A stretch of DNA of 24,346 bases, taken from Saprospiraceae bacterium (GTDB lineage: Bacteria; Bacteroidota; Bacteroidia; Chitinophagales; Saprospiraceae). Positions within the stretch are counted from its first letter, which is position 1. The number at the start of each line of letters is the position of its first letter. The stretch spans positions 1 through 24,346 of the forward strand of contig SLDF01000370.1 in assembly GCA_007125435.1 (NCBI GenBank), written 5' to 3'. A program made the position numbers and the translations under genes. Positions 14,026 to 21,823 of the stretch are shown piece after piece. The notes beneath the pieces are model-generated. The model did no database searches and was not told the DNA's origin. It saw only the letters and a program-made list of their open reading frames with translations.

Positions 14026-16050
14026 ATGAATGTGATGATTGGAAGGTTCATTTTAATTTCTCTGATTGCTTTTGTTTTACCCTCTGAGGTCGCTAGTCAA
14101 CTTGATATAATGCCCTTCCCCCAGAGTGTAAAACATGGAGAAGGGTATTTTATGATCAAAGATGACTTTAATGTTTCACTTGAGGGGCCCGGTAGTCATC
14201 GGTTAGACGCCTATGTTCAGAGCTTTAAGTATAGACTTGGTGCAATGACAGGTGCACGCATATTGTGGCAAACTTTGAACAAAGATAAAGCCGCTCATTT
14301 GACTATTACATATGGTGAGACGGCTGACTTAAATCCTGCTGTAGATGAGTCATACAAAATTGTTGTTACCAGAGATAAAGGTATTAGCCTGACATCAAGA
14401 ACTGATATTGGCGCATTAAGAGGACTGGAGACTTTATTGCAAATGGTAATTATCAAAGATAACAAGTATGTAATACAAGAAGCTGAAATACAGGATTACC
14501 CTCGCTTTGAATGGCGTGGACTTTTGGTAGATGTATGCAGACATTTTATACCGATTGATGTGATGAAGCGCATTGTTCAAGGTATGGCCGCCGTAAAGAT
14601 GAATGTTTTGCATTGGCACTTGACAGAGGATCAGGGTTTTAGAGTAGAGAGTAAGGCCTTCCCAAGACTGCACGAGAAGGGATCTGACGGTCAATATTAC
14701 ACTCAGGAAGAGGTCGTATCATTCATAAAATTCGCTGATTCTTATGGGATCAGGGTCATGCCAGAGTTTGATTTGCCTGGTCATGCCACCAGTTGGCTAG
14801 TGGCATACCCTGAGCTTGGCGCCGGCCCTCCACCTCAGGGTTTAGAGCGGTACTTCGGTGTGTTTAACCCAACATTTGATCCAACACAAGACGAAGTTTA
14901 CGAGTTTTTAGATGGGTTTTTGGGCGAGATGAGCGCATTGTTTAAGGATGAATTTATCCATATTGGAGGAGATGAAAACAACGGAATAGACTGGGATAAC
15001 AATGAAGACATCCAGGTCTTCATGCGAGATAATAATATACCAGACAACCATGCGCTACAGGCTTATTTCAATAACAGGGTATACGATATATTGACCAGGT
15101 ATGGCAAAAGAATGATAGGCTGGGACGAAATCATGCAATCCGGCTTAAATAAAGATATAGTTATCCATGCGTGGAGGGGAAAGGAAAAGCTGGTAGAGGC
15201 AGCCCAATCAGGTTACCAAACTATCCTGTCAAATGGATATTATATTGACCTTTCGCAAACAGCAGCTTTTCATTATCAGAATGACCCCGTCACAGATGAT
15301 ATGCCGCTAACCGGTGAACAATTGGAATTGATTAAAGGGGGTGAGGCAACCATGTGGTCTGAGCTTGTGAGTAAAGAAAATATAGAGACAAGAATCTGGC
15401 CTCGCACAGCCGCTATTGCAGAAAGGCTTTGGTCTGATGCATCCGTTAATGATGTCGATGATATGTATCGGAGGTTAGTCTATGTAAGCGCACATCTTGA
15501 AAAAGCAGGATCTAAGCATTTAAAGAACAGACAGGCTTTGATCAGACAATTAAGTGAAAGAACCATGTCGCATCATTTAGAATATTTCTTAGATTGGTTT
15601 CAGCCTTTGGAGGGCTATGCAAGACATGGACAAAAACCAAGATATACATCCTATACGCCTCTGACCCGGTCAGTAGACGCTACCAATCCTGATGCATTGA
15701 ACTTATGGTATATGAAAGCGGCTATACTATCCGGCTTAAACAAAGGTGAATGGCAGTTATTAGAATTGGAGGTGGCTAGATTGAAAGCATTTTTAGCAGA
15801 GTCCGATTCATTTAAAACAATGATTGCGCAAAACCCCAAACTTTCAGAGATAGAAGAACTCCATAAAGGTTTTATGTCTCAGTCTGTTGAAATGTTGTCC
15901 TTATTTTCTAAATTGCAAGAGCATGAAGAACCTGAGGATTATATAGCATATTTAAAAGATAGAATGGGTGCGTTAGAGGAATTGTCGGCCGCGGAGATAT
16001 TTCTAACTTATAGAAACCTCATAGAATGGTTGATAATAACCATGGGTTGA
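14026..16050 (+). CDS. Secreted GH20 beta-N-acetylhexosaminidase
   Basis: Hydrolyses terminal beta-linked GlcNAc or GalNAc from chitin oligomers, glycans or peptidoglycan fragments, outside the cytoplasm. A signal segment (about 5-22) ends at EVASQ. The GH20b N-terminal domain (about 26-155) opens with IMPFPQSVKHGEG. The TIM barrel starts at FEWRGLLVDVCRHFIP (161-176) and includes KMNVLHWHLTEDQGFR (191-206), MPEFDLPGHATSW (245-257) and HIGGDEN (312-318), where D316-E317 are the catalytic pair for substrate-assisted cleavage. GGEATMWSE and TRIWPRTAAIAERLW close the barrel. A helical C-terminal extension of about 150 residues brings the length to 674 aa. The ATG at 14035 is an alternative start. 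No chitinase or SusCD genes are adjacent. Confidence 0.93.
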   Translation: MNVMIGRFILISLIAFVLPSEVASQLDIMPFPQSVKHGEGYFMIKDDFNVSLEGPGSHRLDAYVQSFKYRLGAMTGARILWQTLNKDKAAHLTITYGETADLNPAVDESYKIVVTRDKGISLTSRTDIGALRGLETLLQMVIIKDNKYVIQEAEIQDYPRFEWRGLLVDVCRHFIPIDVMKRIVQGMAAVKMNVLHWHLTEDQGFRVESKAFPRLHEKGSDGQYYTQEEVVSFIKFADSYGIRVMPEFDLPGHATSWLVAYPELGAGPPPQGLERYFGVFNPTFDPTQDEVYEFLDGFLGEMSALFKDEFIHIGGDENNGIDWDNNEDIQVFMRDNNIPDNHALQAYFNNRVYDILTRYGKRMIGWDEIMQSGLNKDIVIHAWRGKEKLVEAAQSGYQTILSNGYYIDLSQTAAFHYQNDPVTDDMPLTGEQLELIKGGEATMWSELVSKENIETRIWPRTAAIAERLWSDASVNDVDDMYRRLVYVSAHLEKAGSKHLKNRQALIRQLSERTMSHHLEYFLDWFQPLEGYARHGQKPRYTSYTPLTRSVDATNPDALNLWYMKAAILSGLNKGEWQLLELEVARLKAFLAESDSFKTMIAQNPKLSEIEELHKGFMSQSVEMLSLFSKLQEHEEPEDYIAYLKDRMGALEELSAAEIFLTYRNLIEWLIITMG

Positions 16051-16082
16051 AACTATTTTGATGAAATAATTAAATTGGAGTA

Positions 16083-17153
16083 ATGGGGAGAGCTATTTTA
16101 TTGTACGGAGCAAATGGATTCACGGGTAAGTTAATCATTAAGGAGTTGGTCAATCGAAAGATAAATTTTACCGTTGCCGGTAGAAATGAAAATGAAATCA
16201 AAGCATTAGGAGAAGCGTATAATGTAGATTATCGTATCTTCGATTTGAATGATCATCAAAATATATGTAGACATATTGCTAGTCACAAATTGGTTATTCA
16301 TGCGGCAGGTCCATTTATCTACACTGCAGAGCCAATGATAAAGGCGTGTATAGATCAAGGTGTTCATTACATTGATATAACAGGTGAGATTCAGGTTTTC
16401 GAATTAGCTAAGTCACTTGGAAAAGCTGCAGCAGAAAGAGGTGTATTACTTTTGCCCGGAGCTGGTTTTGACGTTGTACCTACTGATTGCGCAGGCTTGA
16501 TGGCAAAAGAAGCATTAGAAGAAGCTCAGTCCTTAGAAATTGCTTTCTATCAAAAAGGCGGACAAATATCCAGAGGTACGATGAAGACATCTGTATTGGG
16601 CATGGCCGATAAAGGTAGAGTAAGAAAAGATGGACAATTGACCGCAGAAAATACAGGCAAAAGATCTAAAGTTATTGAATTTGACCATCAATTAAAGAGG
16701 CATGTTATGTCCATTCCCTGGGGAGATGTATCCACTGCTCATCATACAACAGGTATACCCAATATAGTGGCCTACATGGCCGTTCACCCTAGAACAATAC
16801 GGCTGGTTAAGTTTCAGTCTTTATTAAGACCTTTATTCAGAATAAAATGGCTACGCAACTGGATGTTAAAAAAAATCGACGATCGACCTCCGGGACCTGA
16901 CCAAAGTACCATGGAAACAGCATCGACATATATCTATGCTCGTGCGGCGGATAGAAATGGGCGATCCGCTTGTATTCGTTTGAAATGTCAAGAGGCTTAT
17001 TCACTGACCTCTTTTTTTGCAGCTCATATTGCAGAGCAAGTTTTGCAGGACTCTTTTACTCCAGGTTTTCAAACACCGGCCAGCATGTTTGGCAGTCAAT
17101 TGATTTTCGAATTGAAAACTACGCAAAAGATAGAAGGCTTAACCTGCGATTGA
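16083..17153 (+). CDS. Saccharopine dehydrogenase-like NAD(P)-binding reductase
   Basis: A 356-aa oxidoreductase of the saccharopine dehydrogenase NADP-binding family, the group that includes trans-acting enoyl reductases and many uncharacterised proteins. The Rossmann motif is LLYGANGFTGKL (6-17), followed by TVAGRNENE with an Arg typical of NADP use. HAAGPFIYTAEPMIKACIDQ and HYIDITGE are classical blocks of the family, and LLLPGAGFDVVPTDC marks the end of the nucleotide domain. The reaction is unknown; lysine biosynthesis is unlikely without partner genes. A GGAG 4 bp before the ATG is one of the few Shine-Dalgarno-like sequences here. It starts 32 bp after GH20 and ends 27 bp before ccmB, so it may be co-transcribed with both. 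Confidence 0.83.
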   Translation: MGRAILLYGANGFTGKLIIKELVNRKINFTVAGRNENEIKALGEAYNVDYRIFDLNDHQNICRHIASHKLVIHAAGPFIYTAEPMIKACIDQGVHYIDITGEIQVFELAKSLGKAAAERGVLLLPGAGFDVVPTDCAGLMAKEALEEAQSLEIAFYQKGGQISRGTMKTSVLGMADKGRVRKDGQLTAENTGKRSKVIEFDHQLKRHVMSIPWGDVSTAHHTTGIPNIVAYMAVHPRTIRLVKFQSLLRPLFRIKWLRNWMLKKIDDRPPGPDQSTMETASTYIYARAADRNGRSACIRLKCQEAYSLTSFFAAHIAEQVLQDSFTPGFQTPASMFGSQLIFELKTTQKIEGLTCD

Positions 17154-17180
17154 TTACATTTGTGACTATAAAAATGCACA

Positions 17181-17837
17181 GTGATAGGAAGAGAGATAAA
17201 AGTTCTTTTGCATAAGGAGATGACTATTGAGTATCGGCAGAAATATGCTATTAGCGGTATATTGCTTTATGTGCTTTCGACTGTGTATATCATTTATACA
17301 TCAATCACAAGATTTCCTGAAGAGATATGGGGAGCGCTATATTGGGTCATAATACTGTTTGCAGCTATTAATGCTGTTTTGAAAGGGTTTGTGCAGGAGA
17401 CTAGCGGCCAACGTCTGTTTTTGTATACATTGGTAAGCCCTTACAGTATTATTTTATCCAAGATTATTTATAACCTGGTGTTATTAATGGTCATATGCAT
17501 GCTTAGCTACTTTGCAATGTTTATATTTTTAGGGAGTCCTGTCAAACAAACATTGTTGTTTTTTACCGGCATATTTTTGGGCGCAAGTGGATTAGGAATA
17601 GCACTGACATTTGTAGCAGCCGTAGCATCAAGAGGTAGTAATCAGGCAACACTAATGGCCATTCTTGGTTTTCCTGTTATTATTCCGGTTTTACTGATCG
17701 TTTTAAAATTAACGGCACAATCTGTTGGTTTGATAAATGATGAACATATAATGTCCGATATTCAGATTTTAATTGGAGTAGATTTGCTTTTGATAGGCTT
17801 GTCTCTATATTTATTTCCTTTTCTTTGGAAGGATTAA
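17181..17837 (+). CDS. ccmB: Heme exporter protein CcmB
   Basis: Membrane subunit of the CcmAB ABC transporter, which works with CcmC and CcmD to load heme on CcmE during cytochrome c maturation. The 218-aa protein begins with a short cytoplasmic helix, LLHKEMTIEYRQKYAISG (9-26), where the ExRQKYA phrase is typical of Bacteroidota CcmB. About six hydrophobic segments follow (roughly 25-42, 50-68, 88-117, 124-150, 156-177, 194-214). The QETSGQRLFLYTLVSP motif (72-87) is the conserved CcmB loop. The start codon is GTG at 17181; no in-frame ATG exists before residue 14, which is inside the conserved helix. CcmA is not in the window. A MITE-like element begins at its stop codon. Confidence 0.88.
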   Translation: MIGREIKVLLHKEMTIEYRQKYAISGILLYVLSTVYIIYTSITRFPEEIWGALYWVIILFAAINAVLKGFVQETSGQRLFLYTLVSPYSIILSKIIYNLVLLMVICMLSYFAMFIFLGSPVKQTLLFFTGIFLGASGLGIALTFVAAVASRGSNQATLMAILGFPVIIPVLLIVLKLTAQSVGLINDEHIMSDIQILIGVDLLLIGLSLYLFPFLWKD

Positions 17838-18040
17838 ATCCGTATTATGCATTAGAAAATCCCTGCCCGCCACCTGACGATGGCAGCAGGCGGGTATTAC
17901 GGCTTCAAAAGGCTTCAAAATAAGTCGCTTTGCTTGATTTTGTTCATTTACCGTAGGGGTGACTATGGTTCATTCACAAAATCACTTATTTTTTCACCTT
18001 TTTAACCCTCATTACGAATTTCCAATGCATAATTCGGATT
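17837..18040. mobile_element. MITE-like element with terminal inverted repeats
   Basis: Imperfect terminal inverted repeats of 24 bp, 17837-17860 and 18017-18040, match at 21 of 24 positions (core TATGCATTA/CAATGCATA). Inside, 17917-17925 plus 17936-17943 pair with 17976-17992, leaving a 10-bp bulge. An imperfect hairpin around CCGTAG/CTATGG occupies the loop. The left arm also holds a GC-rich hairpin (17866-17894) and a tandem GGCTTCAAAA pair (17901-17920). There is no ORF and I cannot define a target-site duplication. It separates ccmB from ccmC. The structure is clear; mobility is inference. Confidence 0.6.
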
Positions 18041-18113
18041 AAGTTGCTGTGTTAGTAGATGATTTATCTATTATTGTGATCAACAAGAAGCCCATATAAT
18101 AATATCAATAACT

Positions 18114-19178
18114 ATGAAGAAAAATTGGTGGAAAGGTTTGGCAGTCATAATACTGCTCAGTGTTTTTTTACTTGGATTACTGGTGCCTCTAAATCCTGGT
18201 ATTACTTCAGTACAGCCTTTCAGTATAAAAACAGGTGAGCGCCATACATTAACTATAACCGGTTATAATACCTTCTTCTCAAAAGCTAATGAAATCAACA
18301 TATGGTTCAAACTTGATGAACAGCATGCGCATAAAGTTGAGTCTATTGAGATAATTAGTGATAATCAGATATCCATTAATGTAGACATACCAGAACAGTT
18401 ACCTGTGCCTTCAAAAGTGGCTGATGTCAATCTGGTAATAAGCTCAGATATCGATGGTTCATTTGTGAGGCCATCGGCACTAGCTATACGTCAGGATATT
18501 GAGCCAGGCGATAGGGAGGAATCCAGGTTATTTTGGTCTTCAGAGATAAAGGATTTAGCAAATCTATCAGCATACCGTTTTCCATTTCGGAATATATTAT
18601 CAGAGACCATACGCAACACTTATTTTCATATTCCAATGTGGTTTGGAATGATCTTGATATTCCTTGCAGCATTTATTCTCTCATTGAAGTACTTGAAAAA
18701 GCCTGATCATGATTTAGATCAGAAAATCACATCACTGATTAGTGTAGGCGTTTTATTTGGAGTATTAGGACTGCTCACAGGTGCTGTCTGGGCAAGATAT
18801 ACTTGGGGTGAGTTTTGGAGTGGAGATATAAAGCAAAATATGTCCTTAATTGCGCTCTTGATATATTCAGCCTATTTTGTGCTTAGATCTTCCATGAAGG
18901 ACAATGAAAGAAGAGGCAGGGTATCTGCAGCTTATAGTATATTTGCTTTTGTCACATTGATTCCTTTATTGTTCATTATTCCAAGGTTGCAGGATAGTCT
19001 TCATCCGGGTAGTGGTGGTAATCCTGCATTAGGTGGCGAAGACCTTGACAATACCATGCGCATGATATTTTATCCTGCTATTATTGGTTGGACTTTACTA
19101 GGTGTGTGGATGGCAGAAATCAGATATCGTATTCTCAGATTGGAATGGAAACAAATGGAAAATGAAATGAATGGTTAA
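18114..19178 (+). CDS. ccmC: CcmC/CcsA-family heme handling protein with N-terminal extracytoplasmic domain
   Basis: Membrane heme-handling protein of cytochrome c maturation. TM1 (about 6-25) ends at GLLVPLNPGI, and then comes an insert of roughly 130 residues (27-158) not found in E. coli-type CcmC. It is rich in beta strands, with ITSVQPFSIKTGERHTLTIT resembling an IPT/TIG or Ig-like start. The CcmC core follows: H172 in NTYFHIPMWFGM (168-179), the WWD-type heme loop WARYTWGEFWSGD (226-238), H297 in DSLHPGSGGNP, and further TM segments. The two His and the Trp-rich loop are the expected heme-binding set. I recall similar inserts in other Bacteroidota CcmC proteins. It comes 276 bp after ccmB, separated by the MITE-like element. 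Confidence 0.85.
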   Translation: MKKNWWKGLAVIILLSVFLLGLLVPLNPGITSVQPFSIKTGERHTLTITGYNTFFSKANEINIWFKLDEQHAHKVESIEIISDNQISINVDIPEQLPVPSKVADVNLVISSDIDGSFVRPSALAIRQDIEPGDREESRLFWSSEIKDLANLSAYRFPFRNILSETIRNTYFHIPMWFGMILIFLAAFILSLKYLKKPDHDLDQKITSLISVGVLFGVLGLLTGAVWARYTWGEFWSGDIKQNMSLIALLIYSAYFVLRSSMKDNERRGRVSAAYSIFAFVTLIPLLFIIPRLQDSLHPGSGGNPALGGEDLDNTMRMIFYPAIIGWTLLGVWMAEIRYRILRLEWKQMENEMNG

Positions 19179-19204
19179 TATTCATATATTAATTGGAAAT
19201 ATTA

Positions 19205-19212
19205 TATTTTTG
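19205..19212 (+). promoter_or_regulatory. Possible -7 element for ccmD-gdh
   Basis: TATTTTTG matches TAnnTTTG 69 bp before the ccmD ATG. It overlaps the start of a small hairpin, GTCCGA CATT TCGGAC (19212-19227). No good -33 box is seen. Confidence 0.3.
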
Positions 19213-19281
19213 TCCGACATTTCGGACGTAGAACTATAGTTATTTAACACAATATTATTTAACAGAGATCGGTAATAATTG

Positions 19282-19521
19282 ATGATAAATATTGCACACT
19301 TTTCTCTCAGTCTTCGCAGCTTGCTTTTAATCATTGCATTTAGTAGTTTATACTTTTCTGCTCGTGCAGAAGGTCAGGTTATACATGATTTTTTCAGAAG
19401 CCAGGGTAAGATTTATGTTGTAGTGGCAGTCATAATTGTATTATTTATCGGTATTGTAGCTTATTTAATTTCTTTAGATCGAAAGTTATCAAAAATCGAA
19501 AATCGAATAAAACATGAGTAA
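19282..19521 (+). CDS. ccmD: CcmD-like small membrane protein
   Basis: A 79-aa protein with an N-terminal hydrophobic signal-like segment (about 7-26, ending SARAEGQ) and one transmembrane helix (about 43-64). The helix contains GKIYVVVAVIIVLFIGIVAY and is followed by the basic tail LISLDRKLSKIENRIKHE. The helix followed by a D-R-K-L/V-S-K-(I/L)-E tail is the Bacteroidota CcmD pattern; in E. coli CcmD helps release holo-CcmE from CcmC. I use the ATG at 19282 rather than the preceding in-frame TTG. It lies 103 bp after ccmC, and its last 8 nt overlap the glutamate dehydrogenase start, so the two are translationally coupled. Confidence 0.78.
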   Translation: MINIAHFSLSLRSLLLIIAFSSLYFSARAEGQVIHDFFRSQGKIYVVVAVIIVLFIGIVAYLISLDRKLSKIENRIKHE

Positions 19522-20935
19522 TAAAAAAGCACCAACTTTCTTTGAAAGTGTACAGTTGAACTTTGATAAAGCTGCTGTGCACACCGGCCTTCCTAAAGGC
19601 CTATTAGAGCAAATTAAGGTATGTAATTCTGTTTATCAGATGCGTTTCCCGGTAAAAATCGGAAATGAATATCAGGTTTTAGAAGCTTATAGAGTACAAC
19701 ATTCTCATCACCGTATGCCTACAAAGGGAGGTATCAGATATAGCTCCATGGTGAACCAGGATGAAGTCATGGCATTAGCAGCATTGATGACTTACAAATG
19801 TGCTATTGTTGACGTACCCTTTGGTGGCGCAAAAGGTGGTATCCGAATTTCACCTAGAAATTATACACCTAAGCAACTTGAAAAAATCACAAGACGGTAT
19901 ACAGCAGAACTAATTCGCAAAAACTTTATTGGCCCTGGTATTGATGTGCCAGCTCCAGATTACGGAACCGGTGCTAGAGAAATGGCTTGGATAGTGGATA
20001 CCTATACGACTATGAAGCACGGTGAAATAGACGGAGCTGCATGTGTGACCGGTAAACCCGTCAACCAATCAGGTATCAGAGGTAGAGAAGAAGCTACGGG
20101 ACGTGGCGTGTATTATGGCATCAAAGAGTTTTTTAGCCATAAAGATGATTGTAAAGCCATAGGGGTGACGCCGGGCATAGCTGGCAAGTCCATAGTAATT
20201 CAGGGTCTAGGTAATGTAGGATCATTCGCCGGTAAGATATCACAGCACGAAGGCGATGCTAAAATAATTGCCGTTTCTGAATATGAAGGTGCTATTTACA
20301 GTGAGTCAGGAATAGATATCGATAAGTTGCTTAAGTTTAGAAAAGAGACAGGCTCCATATTAGGTTTTCCAGGCACTAAAAATCTACCAAATAATAATGA
20401 TGCGTTATTACTTGAATGTGATGTGCTTGTACCTGCTGCTCTTGAAAATGTTATTAATGCTTCAAATGCTAACAAAATCAAAGCAAAGGTTATCGCAGAA
20501 GCCGCCAATGGACCAATTTCCGGTGACGTTGAAGATATATTATTGAAAAAAGGTATCGTTATTTTGCCTGATATGTATCTAAATGCTGGTGGTGTTACCG
20601 TCTCTTACTTTGAGTGGTTAAAGAACTTATCTCATATGAGATTTGGTCGTATGGAAAAGAGATTCAATTCTAATACTTATGAAAACCTAGTTGCTCTTGT
20701 AGAAGAGATGACTGGAAAGACCGTAGGTTCTGCAGAAAGAATTTTCTTGACAAGAGGGGCAGATGAAATTGATTTGGTTAGATCTGGTTTGGAAGAAACA
20801 ATGGTCACAGCCTACAATCAAATACGTGAGGTTAAAAAGAGAAAGCGCAATATTAATGACTTGCGAACGGCAGCATTTGTCAGTTCTTTAAATAAGATAG
20901 CAAGTGACTACTTGACTTTAGGAATTTTCCCATAA
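19514..20935 (+). CDS. Glu/Leu/Phe/Val dehydrogenase (glutamate dehydrogenase type)
   Basis: Reversible oxidative deamination of glutamate to 2-oxoglutarate and ammonia, linking nitrogen and central carbon metabolism. The 473-aa protein has the substrate segment HRMPTKGGIRYS (66-77), K95 in ALMTYKCA, catalytic K107 in VPFGGAKGG (101-109) and catalytic D149 in DVPAPDYGTG. The C-terminal Rossmann domain carries IQGLGNVGSFAG (229-240) followed by AVSEYEG (253-259), whose acidic residues suggest NAD over NADP. DMYLNAGGVTVSYFEWLKN is also typical. Glutamate is the best substrate guess, but sister enzymes use Leu, Val or Phe. It overlaps ccmD by 8 nt, ends at a strong terminator, and is followed by an Lrp/AsnC regulator. 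Confidence 0.92.
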   Translation: MSNKKAPTFFESVQLNFDKAAVHTGLPKGLLEQIKVCNSVYQMRFPVKIGNEYQVLEAYRVQHSHHRMPTKGGIRYSSMVNQDEVMALAALMTYKCAIVDVPFGGAKGGIRISPRNYTPKQLEKITRRYTAELIRKNFIGPGIDVPAPDYGTGAREMAWIVDTYTTMKHGEIDGAACVTGKPVNQSGIRGREEATGRGVYYGIKEFFSHKDDCKAIGVTPGIAGKSIVIQGLGNVGSFAGKISQHEGDAKIIAVSEYEGAIYSESGIDIDKLLKFRKETGSILGFPGTKNLPNNNDALLLECDVLVPAALENVINASNANKIKAKVIAEAANGPISGDVEDILLKKGIVILPDMYLNAGGVTVSYFEWLKNLSHMRFGRMEKRFNSNTYENLVALVEEMTGKTVGSAERIFLTRGADEIDLVRSGLEETMVTAYNQIREVKKRKRNINDLRTAAFVSSLNKIASDYLTLGIFP

Positions 20936-20989
20936 ATTTGATTTTAGCCTATTTTATACTCTAAGAGGATAAGGCTATTTGCAAACTTT

Positions 20990-21046
20990 AATATGGTTGA
21001 ACATTGTTTTTTGATATAAAAAATAAAGTTCAACCATATTTTTTTT
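20990..21046 (+). terminator. Intrinsic terminator after glutamate dehydrogenase
   Basis: A perfect 13-bp stem, AATATGGTTGAAC (20990-21002) with GTTCAACCATATT (21028-21040), is followed by a run of eight T (21039-21046). The loop contains a further T-run/A-run pairing. This ends the ccm-gdh transcript. Confidence 0.85.
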
Positions 21047-21057
21047 GTCAATTCCGA

Positions 21058-21085
21058 TTGTTATTCTGACATAGTTGTTATTCTG
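21058..21085 (+). repeat. 11-bp direct repeat upstream of lrp
   Basis: TTGTTATTCTG occurs at 21058-21068 and 21075-21085, 17 bp apart. It could be a paired regulator site or chance. Confidence 0.35.
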
Positions 21086-21121
21086 TTTAAAATCAATGTC
21101 TTAGGTGAGCCTAGCGTATTA

Positions 21122-21169
21122 TATTTTTGTTACATTTTCGAAATGCATTATTAATTTTGTAGACAAGGA
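21122..21169 (+). promoter_or_regulatory. Two -7 elements upstream of lrp
   Basis: TATTTTTG (21122-21129) and TAATTTTG (21162-21169) are both exact TAnnTTTG matches on the gene strand, 141 and 101 bp before the ATG. TTTTCG (21135-21140) lies 21 bp before the second. Use of either would give a long leader. Confidence 0.35.
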
Positions 21170-21270
21170 GCAATAATTTATCAATCTCATAGTGAAAAAT
21201 ACAAATATTTTATTTTCTTTGCGGTTGTATTTAGCAAATATATATTTCAATTTTATAAAATTTCACTCCC

Positions 21271-21747
21271 ATGTCAGAAAACAAATTAGACAAGATTGAC
21301 TTAAAGATTTTAAAAATCTTACAAGAAAATAGTAAGATTACTAATCTAGACTTATCGAAGAAGATCGGATTAAGCCCTGCTCCGACATTAGAAAGAGTAA
21401 AAAAACTAGAGCAAACTGAAATTATCCAAAGCTATCATGCGCAGGTCAATGCTAAATCCATTGGACTTAATGTGAAAACATTTGTTCTGGTCTCACTAGC
21501 ATGGCAAATGGAAAATGCTTTAGACAAGTTTTTAGCGAAAGTTAGAGAAATCCCTGAAATTACTGAGTGCTATATTATCACAGGTGAGGCTGACTTTTTG
21601 ATGAAAGTAGTGACAAAAAATATTCCATCTTATGAGGATATTCTTTTCAAAACATTATCACAAATCGAAGAAATCGAACGACTAAAAACTTTGATGACAC
21701 TATCTACTGTTAAGGAATCAAAGGTCTTACCATTTGATTATGAATAG
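21271..21747 (+). CDS. Lrp/AsnC family transcriptional regulator
   Basis: A 158-aa feast/famine regulator that binds DNA as oligomers and senses amino acids. The N-terminal winged HTH is textbook: LDKIDLKILKILQENSKITN (6-25), then LDLSKKIGLSPAPTLERVKKLEQTEII (26-52) with the recognition helix near SPAPTLERVKKL. The C-terminal RAM domain (about 65-145) holds VKTFVLVSLAW, EITECYIITGEADFLMKVV and the YEDILFKTLSQIEEIERLKTLMTLSTVKES end, the usual ligand and dimer region. Length is normal. It follows the glutamate dehydrogenase terminator, so control of that gene and of itself is plausible but not shown. It has its own hairpin terminator. Confidence 0.93.
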   Translation: MSENKLDKIDLKILKILQENSKITNLDLSKKIGLSPAPTLERVKKLEQTEIIQSYHAQVNAKSIGLNVKTFVLVSLAWQMENALDKFLAKVREIPEITECYIITGEADFLMKVVTKNIPSYEDILFKTLSQIEEIERLKTLMTLSTVKESKVLPFDYE

Positions 21748-21784
21748 AATATCTCAAAGTCAATTGTATTCTTTAGAGAAATTG

Positions 21785-21818
21785 AGCCTCGACCTTTGTT
21801 TGTCGGGGCTTTTTGTTT
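21785..21818 (+). terminator. Intrinsic terminator after lrp, abutting the traB start
   Basis: AGCCTCGAC (21785-21793) pairs with GTCGGGGCT (21802-21810), with one G-T wobble and an 8-nt loop, followed by TTTTGTTT. The T-tract ends 5 bp before the ATG at 21824, so the hairpin may also attenuate or hide the start of the next gene. Confidence 0.75.
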
Positions 21819-21823
21819 AAATT

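Larger units (their letters stand above)
20936..21270. other. 335-bp intergenic stretch before the Lrp gene
   Basis: Contains the gdh terminator (20990-21046), an 11-bp direct repeat (21058-21068 and 21075-21085) and two -7 elements upstream of lrp. No additional ORF is seen. Confidence 0.6.
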
